DNA of 19,331 bases from positions 1-19,331 of the forward strand of contig CALDMA010000031.1 in assembly GCA_937915075.1 (NCBI GenBank), read 5' to 3'. The position numbers and the translations under genes were made by a program. This document shows positions 1 to 7,231 of this stretch, one piece after another. The stretch comes from an uncultured Oscillospiraceae bacterium (lineage in GTDB: Bacteria > Bacillota > Clostridia > Oscillospirales > Oscillospiraceae). Position 1 is the first letter of the stretch. The number at the start of each line of letters is the position of its first letter. The notes under the pieces were generated by a model. The model was not told the origin of the DNA, did not search any database, and saw only the letters and a program-made list of their open reading frames with translations.

Positions 1-57
1 AGTTGATTTCTCTCCCGCGCGGCATACTAACAGAAAGTTTTTTTCAGGAGGTTTTCC

Positions 58-1050
58 ATGTGTACCGCAGCAACGTACCAAACCAAGGATTTTTACATGG
101 GCCGCACGCTCGATTATGAGTTTTCCTACGGTGAGGAGATCGTCATCACGCCGCGCCGTTTCCCCCTCGCCCTGCGCCACGGCGGCGTGGTGGACACGCA
201 TTACGCCATCATCGGCACGGCGCACGTCGCCGACGGCTTCCCGCTTTACTACGACGCGGTGAACGAAAAGGGGCTCGGCATGGCGGGGCTCAACTTCGTC
301 GGCAGCGCGCACTACGCCGAGGTCGTCCCCGAGCGGGAGAACGTCGCGCAGTTCGAGTTCATCCCCCGGCTGCTGGGCCGCTGCGCGACGCTCGCGGAGG
401 CCCGCGAGGCCCTGCGCACGCTGAACCTCACCGGCATGCCGTTCAGCGACCGCCTTCCCGCCTCGCAGCTCCATTGGCTCCTTGCCGATAAAAGCGGCGC
501 GGTCGTGATCGAGTCCGTCGCGGATGGGCTGAAGGTCTATGACGATCCCGCGGGCGTGCTGACGAACAATCCGCCCTTCCCGCAGCAGATGTTCGCGCTC
601 AACAACTTCATGCACCTCTCGCCGAAGCAGCCGGAAAATCTCTTCTCCGACACGCTCCCGCTCACGCTCTACAGCCGCGGCATGGGCGCGCTGGGACTGC
701 CCGGCGACCTCTCCTCCGCCTCGCGCTTCGTGCGCGCGGCGTTCACGCGGCTCCATTCCGTCTCCGGCGAAGGCGAGGCTGACAGCGTCGGACAGTTCTT
801 CCACATCCTCGGCGCGGTCGAGCAGCAGAACGGCTGCTGCGAGGTCCGTCCCGGTGAGTATGAGCGGACCATCTATACCTCCTGCTGGAACGCCGACCGC
901 GGCATCTATTACTACACGACCTATACCAACCGCCGCATCTCGGCGGTGGAGCTGCGCCGCGATGGCCTCGACGCCGTCGCGCTCATCCGCTATCCGATGC
1001 GCACGCGGGAGGACATTTTTTATCAGAACGCCTCCGGTGCGGAAGCTTGA
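58..1050 (+). CDS. Choloylglycine hydrolase family (bile salt hydrolase / penicillin V acylase-like)
   Basis: An Ntn-hydrolase of 330 aa, the usual length of bile salt hydrolases, which cleave the amide bond of glyco- or tauro-conjugated bile acids; relatives deacylate penicillin V or N-acyl homoserine lactones. The initiator Met is followed directly by Cys2, which becomes the N-terminal nucleophile once Met is removed, so the start is fixed. An AGGAGG ribosome site lies just upstream at 46-51. The other family residues are visible: Arg16 and Asp19 (GRTLDYE), Asn79 (GLNF), Asn170/171 (LTNNPPF) and Arg223 (SSASRFVR). No signal peptide is present, so it should act in the cytoplasm, as gut BSHs do. 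It appears monocistronic and has no evident link to the transporters downstream. Family is certain; bile salt versus penicillin V or other amides cannot be settled by eye. Confidence 0.9.
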   Translation: MCTAATYQTKDFYMGRTLDYEFSYGEEIVITPRRFPLALRHGGVVDTHYAIIGTAHVADGFPLYYDAVNEKGLGMAGLNFVGSAHYAEVVPERENVAQFEFIPRLLGRCATLAEAREALRTLNLTGMPFSDRLPASQLHWLLADKSGAVVIESVADGLKVYDDPAGVLTNNPPFPQQMFALNNFMHLSPKQPENLFSDTLPLTLYSRGMGALGLPGDLSSASRFVRAAFTRLHSVSGEGEADSVGQFFHILGAVEQQNGCCEVRPGEYERTIYTSCWNADRGIYYYTTYTNRRISAVELRRDGLDAVALIRYPMRTREDIFYQNASGAEA

Positions 1051-1077
1051 GACGCGGGCGCTTTCCCGCCCGCGTCT
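1050..1077 (+). terminator. Stem-loop after the choloylglycine hydrolase gene
   Basis: An 11-bp perfect GC-rich stem (1050-1060 with 1067-1077, 6-base loop) begins at the last base of the stop codon. The sequence after it is pyrimidine-rich but has no real T-run, so it is a weak intrinsic terminator or an mRNA-stabilising hairpin. Confidence 0.55.
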
Positions 1078-1118
1078 TCTCCCTTCCCCGGCGCTTTTGT
1101 CACATTTTTGACAATGTG

Positions 1119-1172
1119 GGACGATTCTGACAAGAACACCGGACAAATCTGATAAATTGCGTGTAAATCTGC
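1119..1172 (+). promoter_or_regulatory. Triple 12-base element, candidate response-regulator sites (array 1)
   Basis: Three related 12-mers lie on the plus strand upstream of the importer 1 promoter: GGACGATTCTGA (1119-1130), GGACAAATCTGA (1141-1152) and GTGTAAATCTGC (1161-1172). Offsets are 22 and 20 bases, about two helical turns. The same motif occurs three times, on the minus strand, upstream of the importer 2 operon (10699-10750). The best matching copies are 11 of 12 identical (GGACAAATCTGA against GGACAAGTCTGC matches 10 of 12, its first 11 bases 10 of 11) and the GTG copies share 13 of 16 bases when extended to GAG. Repeated asymmetric elements are typical of AraC-type activators, so the regulator encoded at 9902 is the obvious candidate. 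Binding is inferred. Confidence 0.55.
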
Positions 1173-1190
1173 TGAGTTGTTCAAATTTTC

Positions 1191-1219
1191 TTGCCAATTC
1201 TACACGCAGGTTGTAATAT
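1191..1219 (+). promoter_or_regulatory. Sigma-A-type promoter of importer operon 1
   Basis: A -35 box TTGCCA (1191-1196) and a -10 box TAATAT (1214-1219) are separated by the ideal 17 bp. Transcription should begin near 1226, giving a leader of about 65 bases that contains a perfect palindrome at 1238-1253. The triple element at 1119-1172 ends 18 bases before the -35 box, a position suited to an activator. Confidence 0.65.
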
Positions 1220-1237
1220 TTATGCAATCTGATGGGA

Positions 1238-1253
1238 TCGGGAACGTTCCCGA
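1238..1253 (+). promoter_or_regulatory. Perfect 16-bp palindrome, candidate operator
   Basis: TCGGGAACGTTCCCGA is a perfect palindrome about 12 bases downstream of the predicted transcription start of importer operon 1. Its central AACGTT resembles operators of LacI/PurR-family repressors, and the position would block elongation or open-complex escape. It could also form a small hairpin in the leader RNA. No LacI-family gene is present in the window. Confidence 0.45.
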
Positions 1254-1290
1254 CGCCCCCGGATAAATTTTGAATTGGAGGAAAATTTGC

Positions 1291-2421
1291 ATGAAAAAGC
1301 TCATTGCTCTGCTCCTCTGCCTGGTGATGGCGCTCAGCCTGGTCGCCTGCGGCAGCAAGCAGGACGACACCCAGACCCCCGCTGACGATCAGCAGGGCAC
1401 CGAAGAGACCAGCCTCGTCGACGCCGCCAAGGCCGAGGGCAAGCTCGTGGTCTACGGCTCCTGCGAGGAGGAGTACCTCGCCGCCGCCTGCGAGAACTTC
1501 GAGAAGATGTACGGCATCGAGGTCGAGTATCAGCGTCTGTCCACCGGTGAGGTGCAGGCCAAGATCGAGGAAGAGAACGGCAATCCGTCTGCCGACGTCT
1601 GGTTCGGCGGCACGACCGATCCCTACAACGTCTGCGCGGCCGAGGGTCTGCTCGAGGCCTATCAGGCGGAGAACGCCTCTCACATCACCAAGCCCCAGTA
1701 CAAGAACGCCGACGGCTATTGGTACGGCATTTACACCGGCATCCTCGGCTTCATGGTCAACACCGACGAGCTCGAGCGCATGGGTCTTGAGGCTCCTCAG
1801 GATTGGCCCGACCTGCTCAAGCCCGAGTATAAGGGCCTGATCTGGCTGTCCAACTACAACACCGCCGGCACCGCCAAGCTGGTCATCAACACCATGATCC
1901 AGAAGTACGGCCACGACGAGGGCATCCAGTACCTCGTCGACCTCGATAAGAACATCGAAGTCTACACCAAGTCCGGCTCCGGCCCGAGCAAGAACGTCGG
2001 CACCGGCGAGTGCGTCATCGGCATCGGCTTCCTGCATGACGGCATCACCCAGATCATCGACAACGGCTACGATAACATCGAGCTGATCATCCCGTCCTCC
2101 GGCACCTCCTGCGAGATCGGCGCCACCGCCATCTTCAAGGGCGCCGCTCACCCCAACGCCGCCAAGCTGTGGATCGAGTACGCGCTGTCTCCCGACTGCG
2201 TGAACCTCGCCGCTCAGAACGGCTCCTATCAGTTCCTGGTCATCGACAACGCCACCCAGCCTGAGGCTGCCGTGGAGTTCGGTCTGGACCCCGAGAACGT
2301 CATGGACTATGACTTCGACGACGCCACCAAGAACATCAAGACCTACGTTGAGGAGGTCATGAACGCTCTGGCCGCCTCCGGCGCGAACACCGGCGACGAG
2401 AACCGCTTCCAGGTGAAGTAA
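1291..2421 (+). CDS. AfuA-like ABC importer substrate-binding lipoprotein (SBP 1)
   Basis: A 376-aa extracellular binding protein delivering ligand to the importer encoded next. The ATG at 1291 is chosen over an in-frame TTG at 1270 because GGAGG (1277-1281) lies nine bases before it. The N-terminus is a lipoprotein signal ending in LVAC with the lipidated Cys20. The body is the type 2 periplasmic-binding fold of the FbpA/AfuA group: LVVYGSCEEEY opening, ADVWFGGTTDP, YTGILGFMVNT, WPDLLKPEYKG, YTKSGSGP, GIGFLHDG and SSGTSCEIG. From memory these blocks match AfuA, described as a hexose-phosphate binder, and the His-Asp of FLHD is where AfuA contacts ligand. There is no adjacent Tyr-Tyr pair as in ferric-iron FbpA. 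Sugar phosphate is therefore the favoured ligand; an iron or phosphonate role is not excluded. Confidence 0.88.
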   Translation: MKKLIALLLCLVMALSLVACGSKQDDTQTPADDQQGTEETSLVDAAKAEGKLVVYGSCEEEYLAAACENFEKMYGIEVEYQRLSTGEVQAKIEEENGNPSADVWFGGTTDPYNVCAAEGLLEAYQAENASHITKPQYKNADGYWYGIYTGILGFMVNTDELERMGLEAPQDWPDLLKPEYKGLIWLSNYNTAGTAKLVINTMIQKYGHDEGIQYLVDLDKNIEVYTKSGSGPSKNVGTGECVIGIGFLHDGITQIIDNGYDNIELIIPSSGTSCEIGATAIFKGAAHPNAAKLWIEYALSPDCVNLAAQNGSYQFLVIDNATQPEAAVEFGLDPENVMDYDFDDATKNIKTYVEEVMNALAASGANTGDENRFQVK

Positions 2422-2463
2422 TTCTCTCTACATCGTCTATCGCATCGACCCAACGATCCCGAC

Positions 2464-2500
2464 GGGGCGGCGGCATGAGCCGCTGCCCCGCCTGCGTTTT
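2464..2500 (+). terminator. Intra-operon stem-loop between SBP 1 and its permease
   Basis: An 11-bp stem (2464-2474 with 2479-2489, one G-U pair, loop ATGA) is followed by a T4 tract at 2497-2500. Placed between the binding-protein gene and the permease gene, it probably acts as a partial terminator or 3'-end stabiliser, so that far more SBP than membrane protein is made. A similar hairpin occupies the equivalent position in operon 2. Confidence 0.55.
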
Positions 2501-2529
2501 CCTCCAAACCACCAAGAAAGGAGCTCCCT

Positions 2530-4239
2530 ATGGCACGTTCTCAAAGCGCGGCGCTGGACCGGAAAAAGCTGATGGCCGATCCCATCATGGTCACCACCAT
2601 CGTCGTGCTCATCACCTTTCTGACTCTGTTCATTCTCTATCCGCTGGCGATCCTGCTGGTGGACAGCTTCGTGGGCGACGGCAGCTTCGGCTTCGGCATC
2701 TTCGAGCGCATCTTCGCCATGCCCACCTTTACCAAGGCCATCACCAACACGCTCAAGGTCGGCTTCCTCGTCGGCATCCTCTCGGCGCTGCTCGGCCTGC
2801 TCTTCGCCTATGTTGAGGTCTACGTCCGCGTCGGTAAATTTGTCGGCGGCCTTTTCAAGGTCGTCTCGATGCTGCCGGTCGTCTCCCCGCCGTTCGTGCT
2901 GTCGCTTTCCATGATCATGCTCTTCGGCAAGTCGGGCATCATCACCCGCTTCCTGCTCGGCATCTACGACAACAGCGTCTACGGCTTTTGGGGCATCGCC
3001 GTTGTGCAGACGCTCACCTTTTTTCCCGTGTGCTACATGATGCTCAAGGGGCTTTTGAAGAACATCGACCCCTCGCTCGAGGAGGCCGCGCGCGACATGG
3101 GCGCGAGCCGCTGGAAGGTCTTCACCAGCGTCACGCTGCCGCTGATGCTCCCCGGCCTCGGCAACGCCTTCCTCGTCACCTTCATCGAGTCCATCGCCGA
3201 CTTCGCCAACCCCATGCTCATCGGCGGCTCGTACGATACCCTCGCCACCACCATTTATCTGCAGATCACCGGCTCCTACGATAAGCCGGGCGCGGCGGCG
3301 ATGGCAGTCGTGCTGCTGTGCATCACGCTGGCGATGTTCGCGGTGCAGAAGTATTACCTCGAGCGCAAGACCGCCGCGACCCTGACCGGCAAGGCCTCCC
3401 GCGGCCGTATGCTCATCGAGGATAAGAGCGTCAAGGTCCCGCTGACCATTCTCTGCGGTCTGGCCGCCACCTTCGTCATCCTCATGTACCTGTGCGTGCC
3501 CATCGGCGCGTTCTTCCCCACCTGGGGCTACAAGTTCTTCCCGCTCACCGGCAAGTGGTTCAAGCTTATCTTTACGCGCTACCACGGTCTGCAGGCGTTT
3601 TGGGATTCCTTCCGTCTGAGCCTGATCTCCGCGCCCATCACGGCGCTGCTGAGCATGATCATCTCCTACCTCGTCGTCAAGCGGAGCTTTAAGTCCAAGG
3701 GTTTCATTGAGGCGGTGTCCATGCTCGCCATGGCCGTGCCCGGCACGGTGCTCGGCGTCGGCTACATCCGCGGCTTCTCCGCCGGCGTGTTCCGCACCGG
3801 CTTCCTGCAGGGGCTTTACGGCACGGGGCTGATCCTCATCATCGTCTTTGTCGTGCGTTCGCTGCCGACCGGCACGCGCAGCGGCATCTCCGCCCTGCGT
3901 CAGATCGACAAGTCCATCGAGGAATCCGCCTACGACATGGGCGCGGACAGCTTCAAGGTCTTTATGACCGTCACGCTACCGCTCATCAAGGACTCCTTCC
4001 TCTCCGGCCTTGTGACGGCGTTCGTGCGCTCCATCACCGCAATTTCCGCCATCATCCTGCTCGTGACGCCGCAGTTCCTGCTCATCACAGTGCAGATCAA
4101 CGAGTTTGCCGAAAAGGGCTCCTACAGCCTCGCCTGCGCGTTTGCGACGATCCTCATCGTCATCACCTACGGCGCGGTGCTGCTGATGAATCTCTTCATG
4201 AACCATTTCGGCACCAGCAAAAAAATGAAGGAGGACTAA
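2530..4239 (+). CDS. ABC importer permease, two fused FbpB/AfuB-type domains
   Basis: A 569-aa inner-membrane channel protein with two BPD_transp_1 domains in one chain, as in FbpB, AfuB and ThiP. The N-terminal half begins with a hydrophobic segment at about 20-44, and each half has a cytoplasmic EAA coupling loop: residues 184-203 (EEAARDMGASRWKVF) and 464-483 (EESAYDMGADSFKVF). These loops dock on the ATPase. A hydrophilic linker at about 275-300 joins the halves. One copy with two ATPase subunits would complete the transporter. An AAAGGAG site precedes the ATG by about seven bases. The gene ends three bases before the ATPase start, so the two are translationally coupled. Substrate cannot be read from the permease itself. 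Confidence 0.92.
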   Translation: MARSQSAALDRKKLMADPIMVTTIVVLITFLTLFILYPLAILLVDSFVGDGSFGFGIFERIFAMPTFTKAITNTLKVGFLVGILSALLGLLFAYVEVYVRVGKFVGGLFKVVSMLPVVSPPFVLSLSMIMLFGKSGIITRFLLGIYDNSVYGFWGIAVVQTLTFFPVCYMMLKGLLKNIDPSLEEAARDMGASRWKVFTSVTLPLMLPGLGNAFLVTFIESIADFANPMLIGGSYDTLATTIYLQITGSYDKPGAAAMAVVLLCITLAMFAVQKYYLERKTAATLTGKASRGRMLIEDKSVKVPLTILCGLAATFVILMYLCVPIGAFFPTWGYKFFPLTGKWFKLIFTRYHGLQAFWDSFRLSLISAPITALLSMIISYLVVKRSFKSKGFIEAVSMLAMAVPGTVLGVGYIRGFSAGVFRTGFLQGLYGTGLILIIVFVVRSLPTGTRSGISALRQIDKSIEESAYDMGADSFKVFMTVTLPLIKDSFLSGLVTAFVRSITAISAIILLVTPQFLLITVQINEFAEKGSYSLACAFATILIVITYGAVLLMNLFMNHFGTSKKMKED

Positions 4240-4242
4240 GCC

Positions 4243-5319
4243 ATGGATAAGATCAAGAAGGGCGTTCGCCTCGACCATATCTCTAAAATCTATCAGGACC
4301 CCAAGACCGGCAAGGACTTCTATGCCGTCAAGGATACCTCGCTGACCATCGAGCCGGGTTCCTTCGTCACGCTGCTCGGCCCCTCCGGCTGCGGCAAGAC
4401 CACCACGCTGCGCATGATCGCGGGCTTCGAAAGCCCCGACGAGGGCGAGATCTACCTCGGCGACGAGCCCATCAACGCCCTCACGCCCAACAAGCGCGAC
4501 ACCGCGATGGTATTCCAGTCCTACGCCCTGCTGCCGCACTACAACGTGTTCGACAACGTGGCCTACGGTCTGAAGCTACGCAAGGTGCCGAAGGACGAGA
4601 TCCGCGAGCGCGTCATGCACATCCTCGACCTCGTCGAGCTGACGGGCATGGAGGGCCGCATGACCAACCAGCTCTCCGGCGGCCAGCAGCAGCGCGTGGC
4701 GCTTGCCCGCGCGCTGGTCATCGAGCCGAGCGTGCTGCTCTTCGACGAGCCGCTCTCGAACCTCGACGCCAAGCTGCGCGTTTCCATGCGCACCGAGATC
4801 CGCCGCATCCAGCAGGAGGTCGGCATCACCGCCATCTACGTCACGCACGATCAGAGCGAGGCCATGGCGCTCTCGGACCAGATTATCATTATGAACAAGG
4901 GTGTCGTCGCCCAAATCGGCACACCGCAGGAGATCTACTATCACCCCGTGAGCGAGTTCGTCGCCGACTTCATCGGCGAGGCGAACTTCCTGCGCGGCAA
5001 AATGACCGGCACGGAGAACGGTTTGGCCGTGCTCGACATTGAGGGCGAGCGCCTGGCCGTCGCCCCGCGCGAGGGTATGTCCGTCGGCGAGGAATACACC
5101 GTCGTGCTGCGTCCCGAGTCCGCGGCGCTCTCCGACGAGGGCGGGCTGCCCTGCACCGTCGAGCTCTCCTGCTTCATGGGCTCGTACCAGAACTATCACG
5201 TCCGCGTGGGCAATACGCTCGTCAAGCTCGCGGAGAACGATCCGCGCAGCAAGCGCATCTACCGCGTGGGCGAGAAGTGCGGCCTGACCTTCGCGCCCGA
5301 CGCCGTCCACGTCCTGTAA
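4243..5319 (+). CDS. ABC importer ATPase of the FbpC/PotA type
   Basis: A 358-aa ATP-binding subunit energising importer 1. All motifs are intact: Walker A GPSGCGKTT (46-54), Q-loop FQSYALLP (Gln92), signature LSGGQ (144-148), Walker B LLFDEP (165-170), D-loop SNLDAKL and H-loop His202 in YVTHDQ. The C-terminal 120 residues form a TOBE-type regulatory domain, as in carbohydrate, iron and spermidine importers (CUT1/FbpC class). The ribosome site AAGGAGG at 4228-4234 sits in the tail of the permease gene. It is the last gene of operon 1 and is followed by a strong terminator. It shares fold and motifs with the ATPase at 12222 but has a different C-terminus, so the two systems are not simple tandem copies. 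Confidence 0.93.
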   Translation: MDKIKKGVRLDHISKIYQDPKTGKDFYAVKDTSLTIEPGSFVTLLGPSGCGKTTTLRMIAGFESPDEGEIYLGDEPINALTPNKRDTAMVFQSYALLPHYNVFDNVAYGLKLRKVPKDEIRERVMHILDLVELTGMEGRMTNQLSGGQQQRVALARALVIEPSVLLFDEPLSNLDAKLRVSMRTEIRRIQQEVGITAIYVTHDQSEAMALSDQIIIMNKGVVAQIGTPQEIYYHPVSEFVADFIGEANFLRGKMTGTENGLAVLDIEGERLAVAPREGMSVGEEYTVVLRPESAALSDEGGLPCTVELSCFMGSYQNYHVRVGNTLVKLAENDPRSKRIYRVGEKCGLTFAPDAVHVL

Positions 5320-5338
5320 GGATTCCCAATATCCAAGG

Positions 5339-5373
5339 AAGAAGTCCGCTGCCCTCGGCAGCGGACTTCTTTT
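5339..5373. terminator. Bidirectional terminator between importer 1 and phosphoglucomutase
   Basis: A perfect 15-bp stem (5339-5353 with 5357-5371, loop CTC) is followed by TTTT on the plus strand and by a T-rich stretch on the minus strand. It lies between the convergent ATPase and phosphoglucomutase genes and should end transcription from both sides. Confidence 0.88.
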
Positions 5374-5420
5374 GTCATCCTGCGGTCAGGGCACTCAACG
5401 CCCGCGCATACCGCTTATAC

Positions 5421-7094
5421 TCATTCGAGTTTTGCGCTCATATCCCGCCGCGCAGCAGCGCAGAGGGCCGCGGTCTCCTCCATCGTCCGCGCGTGCGTGG
5501 AGTAGTAGAGCTTGAGCTTCGGCTCCGTACCGCTCGGGCGAACGATGACCTTGGCGTGCGCCGTGCGCAGCTCCAGCACGTCGCTTGCCGGCAGGCCGTC
5601 CAGACCGCTGAGGTAGTCGCGCACCCGCGCGACGCGCTCGCCCGCGAGCGTGTGCGGCGGAGCCGCGCGCAGGGCCGCCAGAATGGCGTTCATGCGCTCC
5701 ATGCCGTCCTCGCCGGGCAGGACAATGCTTTGCAGCTCATTGCGGTAATACCCGAATTTCTCGTACAGCGCGTCCATCGCCTGCGCGAGCGTCATGCCCT
5801 GCGTGCGGTACCACGCAGCCATTTCGCAGCAGAGCATCGCGGCGTTTACCGCGTCCTTGTCGCGGACGTGCGGGCCGGAGAGATAGCCATAGCTCTCCTC
5901 AAAGCCGAAGAGATAGCGTTCCGTCTCCCCCGCCCTTTCCAGCTCACCGATCTGCTCGCCGATGAATTTGAAGCCCGTGAGCGTGCGGCGCAGCTCAACG
6001 CCGTAACGCGCGGCGACCGCGTCCGCCATATCGGTAGAAACGATGGTCGTCACCGCCACGGGGCGCGCGGGCATCGTGCCGTTTTCACTCCGCCGGCGGC
6101 AGAGGTAGTCGAGCAGCAGCACGCCCATCTCGTTGCCCGTGAGCAGGCGGTAGTCCCCGCCGTCGGGCACCGCCGCGCCCATGCGGTCGCAGTCGGGATC
6201 GGTGCCGAGCAGCAGATCGGCGCGCGTCTCGCGCGCGAGCGCGAGGCCGCGCTCCAGCGCCGCGCGCTCCTCGGGATTCGGGTAGGGACAGGTCGGAAAG
6301 CTCCCGTCAGGCCACGCCTGCTCGGGCACGAGCGTCACGTCCGTCACACCGATGCGGCGCAGGATCTTTGTCACGCACTCGCGCCCCGTGCCGTTGAGCG
6401 GCGTGTAGACCACGCGCAGCACGGATTTGTCGCCGTCCCAGACGCTCCGGCGCTCCACCGCGTCGAGGAAGGCCTCCAGGCAGTCCTCGCCGATCATGCG
6501 GATCGTCCCGTTCGCCAGCGCGTCGGCAAAGCCGCACAGACGCACGCCGTCAAAATGATCCACCGTCCCGATGTGCTTCGACACGGCATCCGCCGCCTCG
6601 AGCGTGATCTGACAGCCGTCGGGACCGTAGACCTTGTAGCCGTTGTAGGCGGCGGGGTTGTGACTCGCCGTGACGCACACGCCCGCCCCGCAGCCGTAAT
6701 AGCGCACCGCCCAGCTCAGCGCGGGTGTCGGCTCCAGACGCGGGTAGAGATGGGCTGTCACGCCGTTGGCGGCAAGCACGCGCGCGGTCTCGCGCGCGAA
6801 GCGCGCCGAGCCGGTGCGGCTGTCGTAGGCGATCGCGCAGCGCAGAGGCAGACCCGCCGCCTTGAGATAGGCGGCAAGCCCCTGCGTCGCGCGGCGGACA
6901 ACGTAAACGTTCATCCGGTTCGTGCCCGCGCCGAGCACGCCGCGCAGTCCGCCGGTGCCGAAGGCAAGGTCACGGTAAAAGCGGTCCTCGATCTGCGCGG
7001 CGTCGCGCACCTCATCGAGCGCGGAAAGCTCCGCGCGCAGCGCGCCGTCCTCCACGCGCGCGAGCCAGCTGCGGTAAGTGTCCAGAGCAGTCAT
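5421..7094 (-). CDS. pgcA: Phosphoglucomutase/phosphomannomutase (alpha-D-phosphohexomutase)
   Basis: A 557-aa cytoplasmic enzyme interconverting hexose 1- and 6-phosphates through a phosphoserine, linking glucose-6-phosphate to glucose-1-phosphate and polysaccharide synthesis. The four active-site regions are complete: phosphoserine loop TASHNP with Ser144, metal loop DPDCDR (Asp299, 301, 303), sugar loop GFEES (397-401) and phosphate loop RPSGTEPK (519-526). The length fits the PgcA/PGM2 subgroup rather than the shorter GlmM or ManB enzymes. The minus-strand ATG at 7094 has a GGGAGGA ribosome site five to ten bases upstream. It is divergent from the sensor SBP gene and shares with it a control region with a repeated palindrome. 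Its place inside a transporter/sensor cluster suggests that it processes imported sugar phosphates. Glucose versus mannose specificity is unresolved. Confidence 0.92.
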   Translation of the reverse strand: MTALDTYRSWLARVEDGALRAELSALDEVRDAAQIEDRFYRDLAFGTGGLRGVLGAGTNRMNVYVVRRATQGLAAYLKAAGLPLRCAIAYDSRTGSARFARETARVLAANGVTAHLYPRLEPTPALSWAVRYYGCGAGVCVTASHNPAAYNGYKVYGPDGCQITLEAADAVSKHIGTVDHFDGVRLCGFADALANGTIRMIGEDCLEAFLDAVERRSVWDGDKSVLRVVYTPLNGTGRECVTKILRRIGVTDVTLVPEQAWPDGSFPTCPYPNPEERAALERGLALARETRADLLLGTDPDCDRMGAAVPDGGDYRLLTGNEMGVLLLDYLCRRRSENGTMPARPVAVTTIVSTDMADAVAARYGVELRRTLTGFKFIGEQIGELERAGETERYLFGFEESYGYLSGPHVRDKDAVNAAMLCCEMAAWYRTQGMTLAQAMDALYEKFGYYRNELQSIVLPGEDGMERMNAILAALRAAPPHTLAGERVARVRDYLSGLDGLPASDVLELRTAHAKVIVRPSGTEPKLKLYYSTHARTMEETAALCAAARRDMSAKLE

Positions 7095-7129
7095 CGTCTT
7101 CCTCCCGCGGAAAATTTTTCTTCCTTATT

Positions 7130-7181
7130 AAAGCACGCTTTGCCCGCTTCGTCCAGAAGAATTGATTGCAAAGCACGCTTT
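7130..7181. promoter_or_regulatory. Two identical AAAGCACGCTTT elements in the divergent control region
   Basis: The 12-mer AAAGCACGCTTT occurs exactly at 7130-7141 and again at 7170-7181, 40 bases apart (four helical turns). Each has 5-bp inverted arms (AAAGC/GCTTT) around AC. The right copy overlaps the end of the -35 box and the spacer of the promoter for the sensor operon. The left copy sits at a weak minus-strand promoter for phosphoglucomutase (TGGACG at 7155-7150, TTTAAT at 7132-7127). A dimeric repressor binding both and looping the DNA would co-regulate the two units. It resembles, but does not match, a CcpA cre site, which has AAAGCGCTTT without the two extra central bases. Confidence 0.5.
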
Positions 7182-7194
7182 TTCCTGTTAAAAT
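7166..7194 (+). promoter_or_regulatory. Sigma-A-type promoter of the SBP/kinase/regulator operon
   Basis: TTGCAA (7166-7171) and TAAAAT (7189-7194) are separated by 17 bp, giving a leader of about 30 bases before the ATG at 7232. The spacer contains the second AAAGCACGCTTT element, so occupancy there would block polymerase. The GGRCAANTCTG element of the two transporter promoters is not seen here. Confidence 0.6.
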
Positions 7195-7231
7195 GGTAAA
7201 GAAATTCGTCGGATCAGGAGGGATACCCGCC

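Noticed and set aside
1..57. Promoter for the choloylglycine hydrolase gene (TTGATT at 3-8, CATACT at 23-28)
   Set aside because: The spacer is only 14 bases and the window begins here, so the real promoter may be outside.
1101..1118. Inverted repeat CACATT/AATGTG upstream of the regulator elements
   Set aside because: Only six-base AT-rich arms, found once; too weak to call an operator or terminator.
1291..5319. Ferric iron importer (FbpABC) as the reading of operon 1
   Set aside because: Possible by fold, but the SBP lacks the Tyr-Tyr iron ligands, looks AfuA-like, and the neighbourhood is sugar-phosphate metabolism; kept only as an alternative.
7130..7181. CcpA cre sites in the phosphoglucomutase/sensor intergenic region
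   Set aside because: The inverted arms are two bases further apart than in a cre site, so catabolite control by CcpA is not supported as such.
5277..7199. A 640-codon plus-strand open frame across the phosphoglucomutase gene
   Set aside because: Antisense shadow rich in Arg, Ala, His and Val; the minus strand encodes all four phosphohexomutase motifs.
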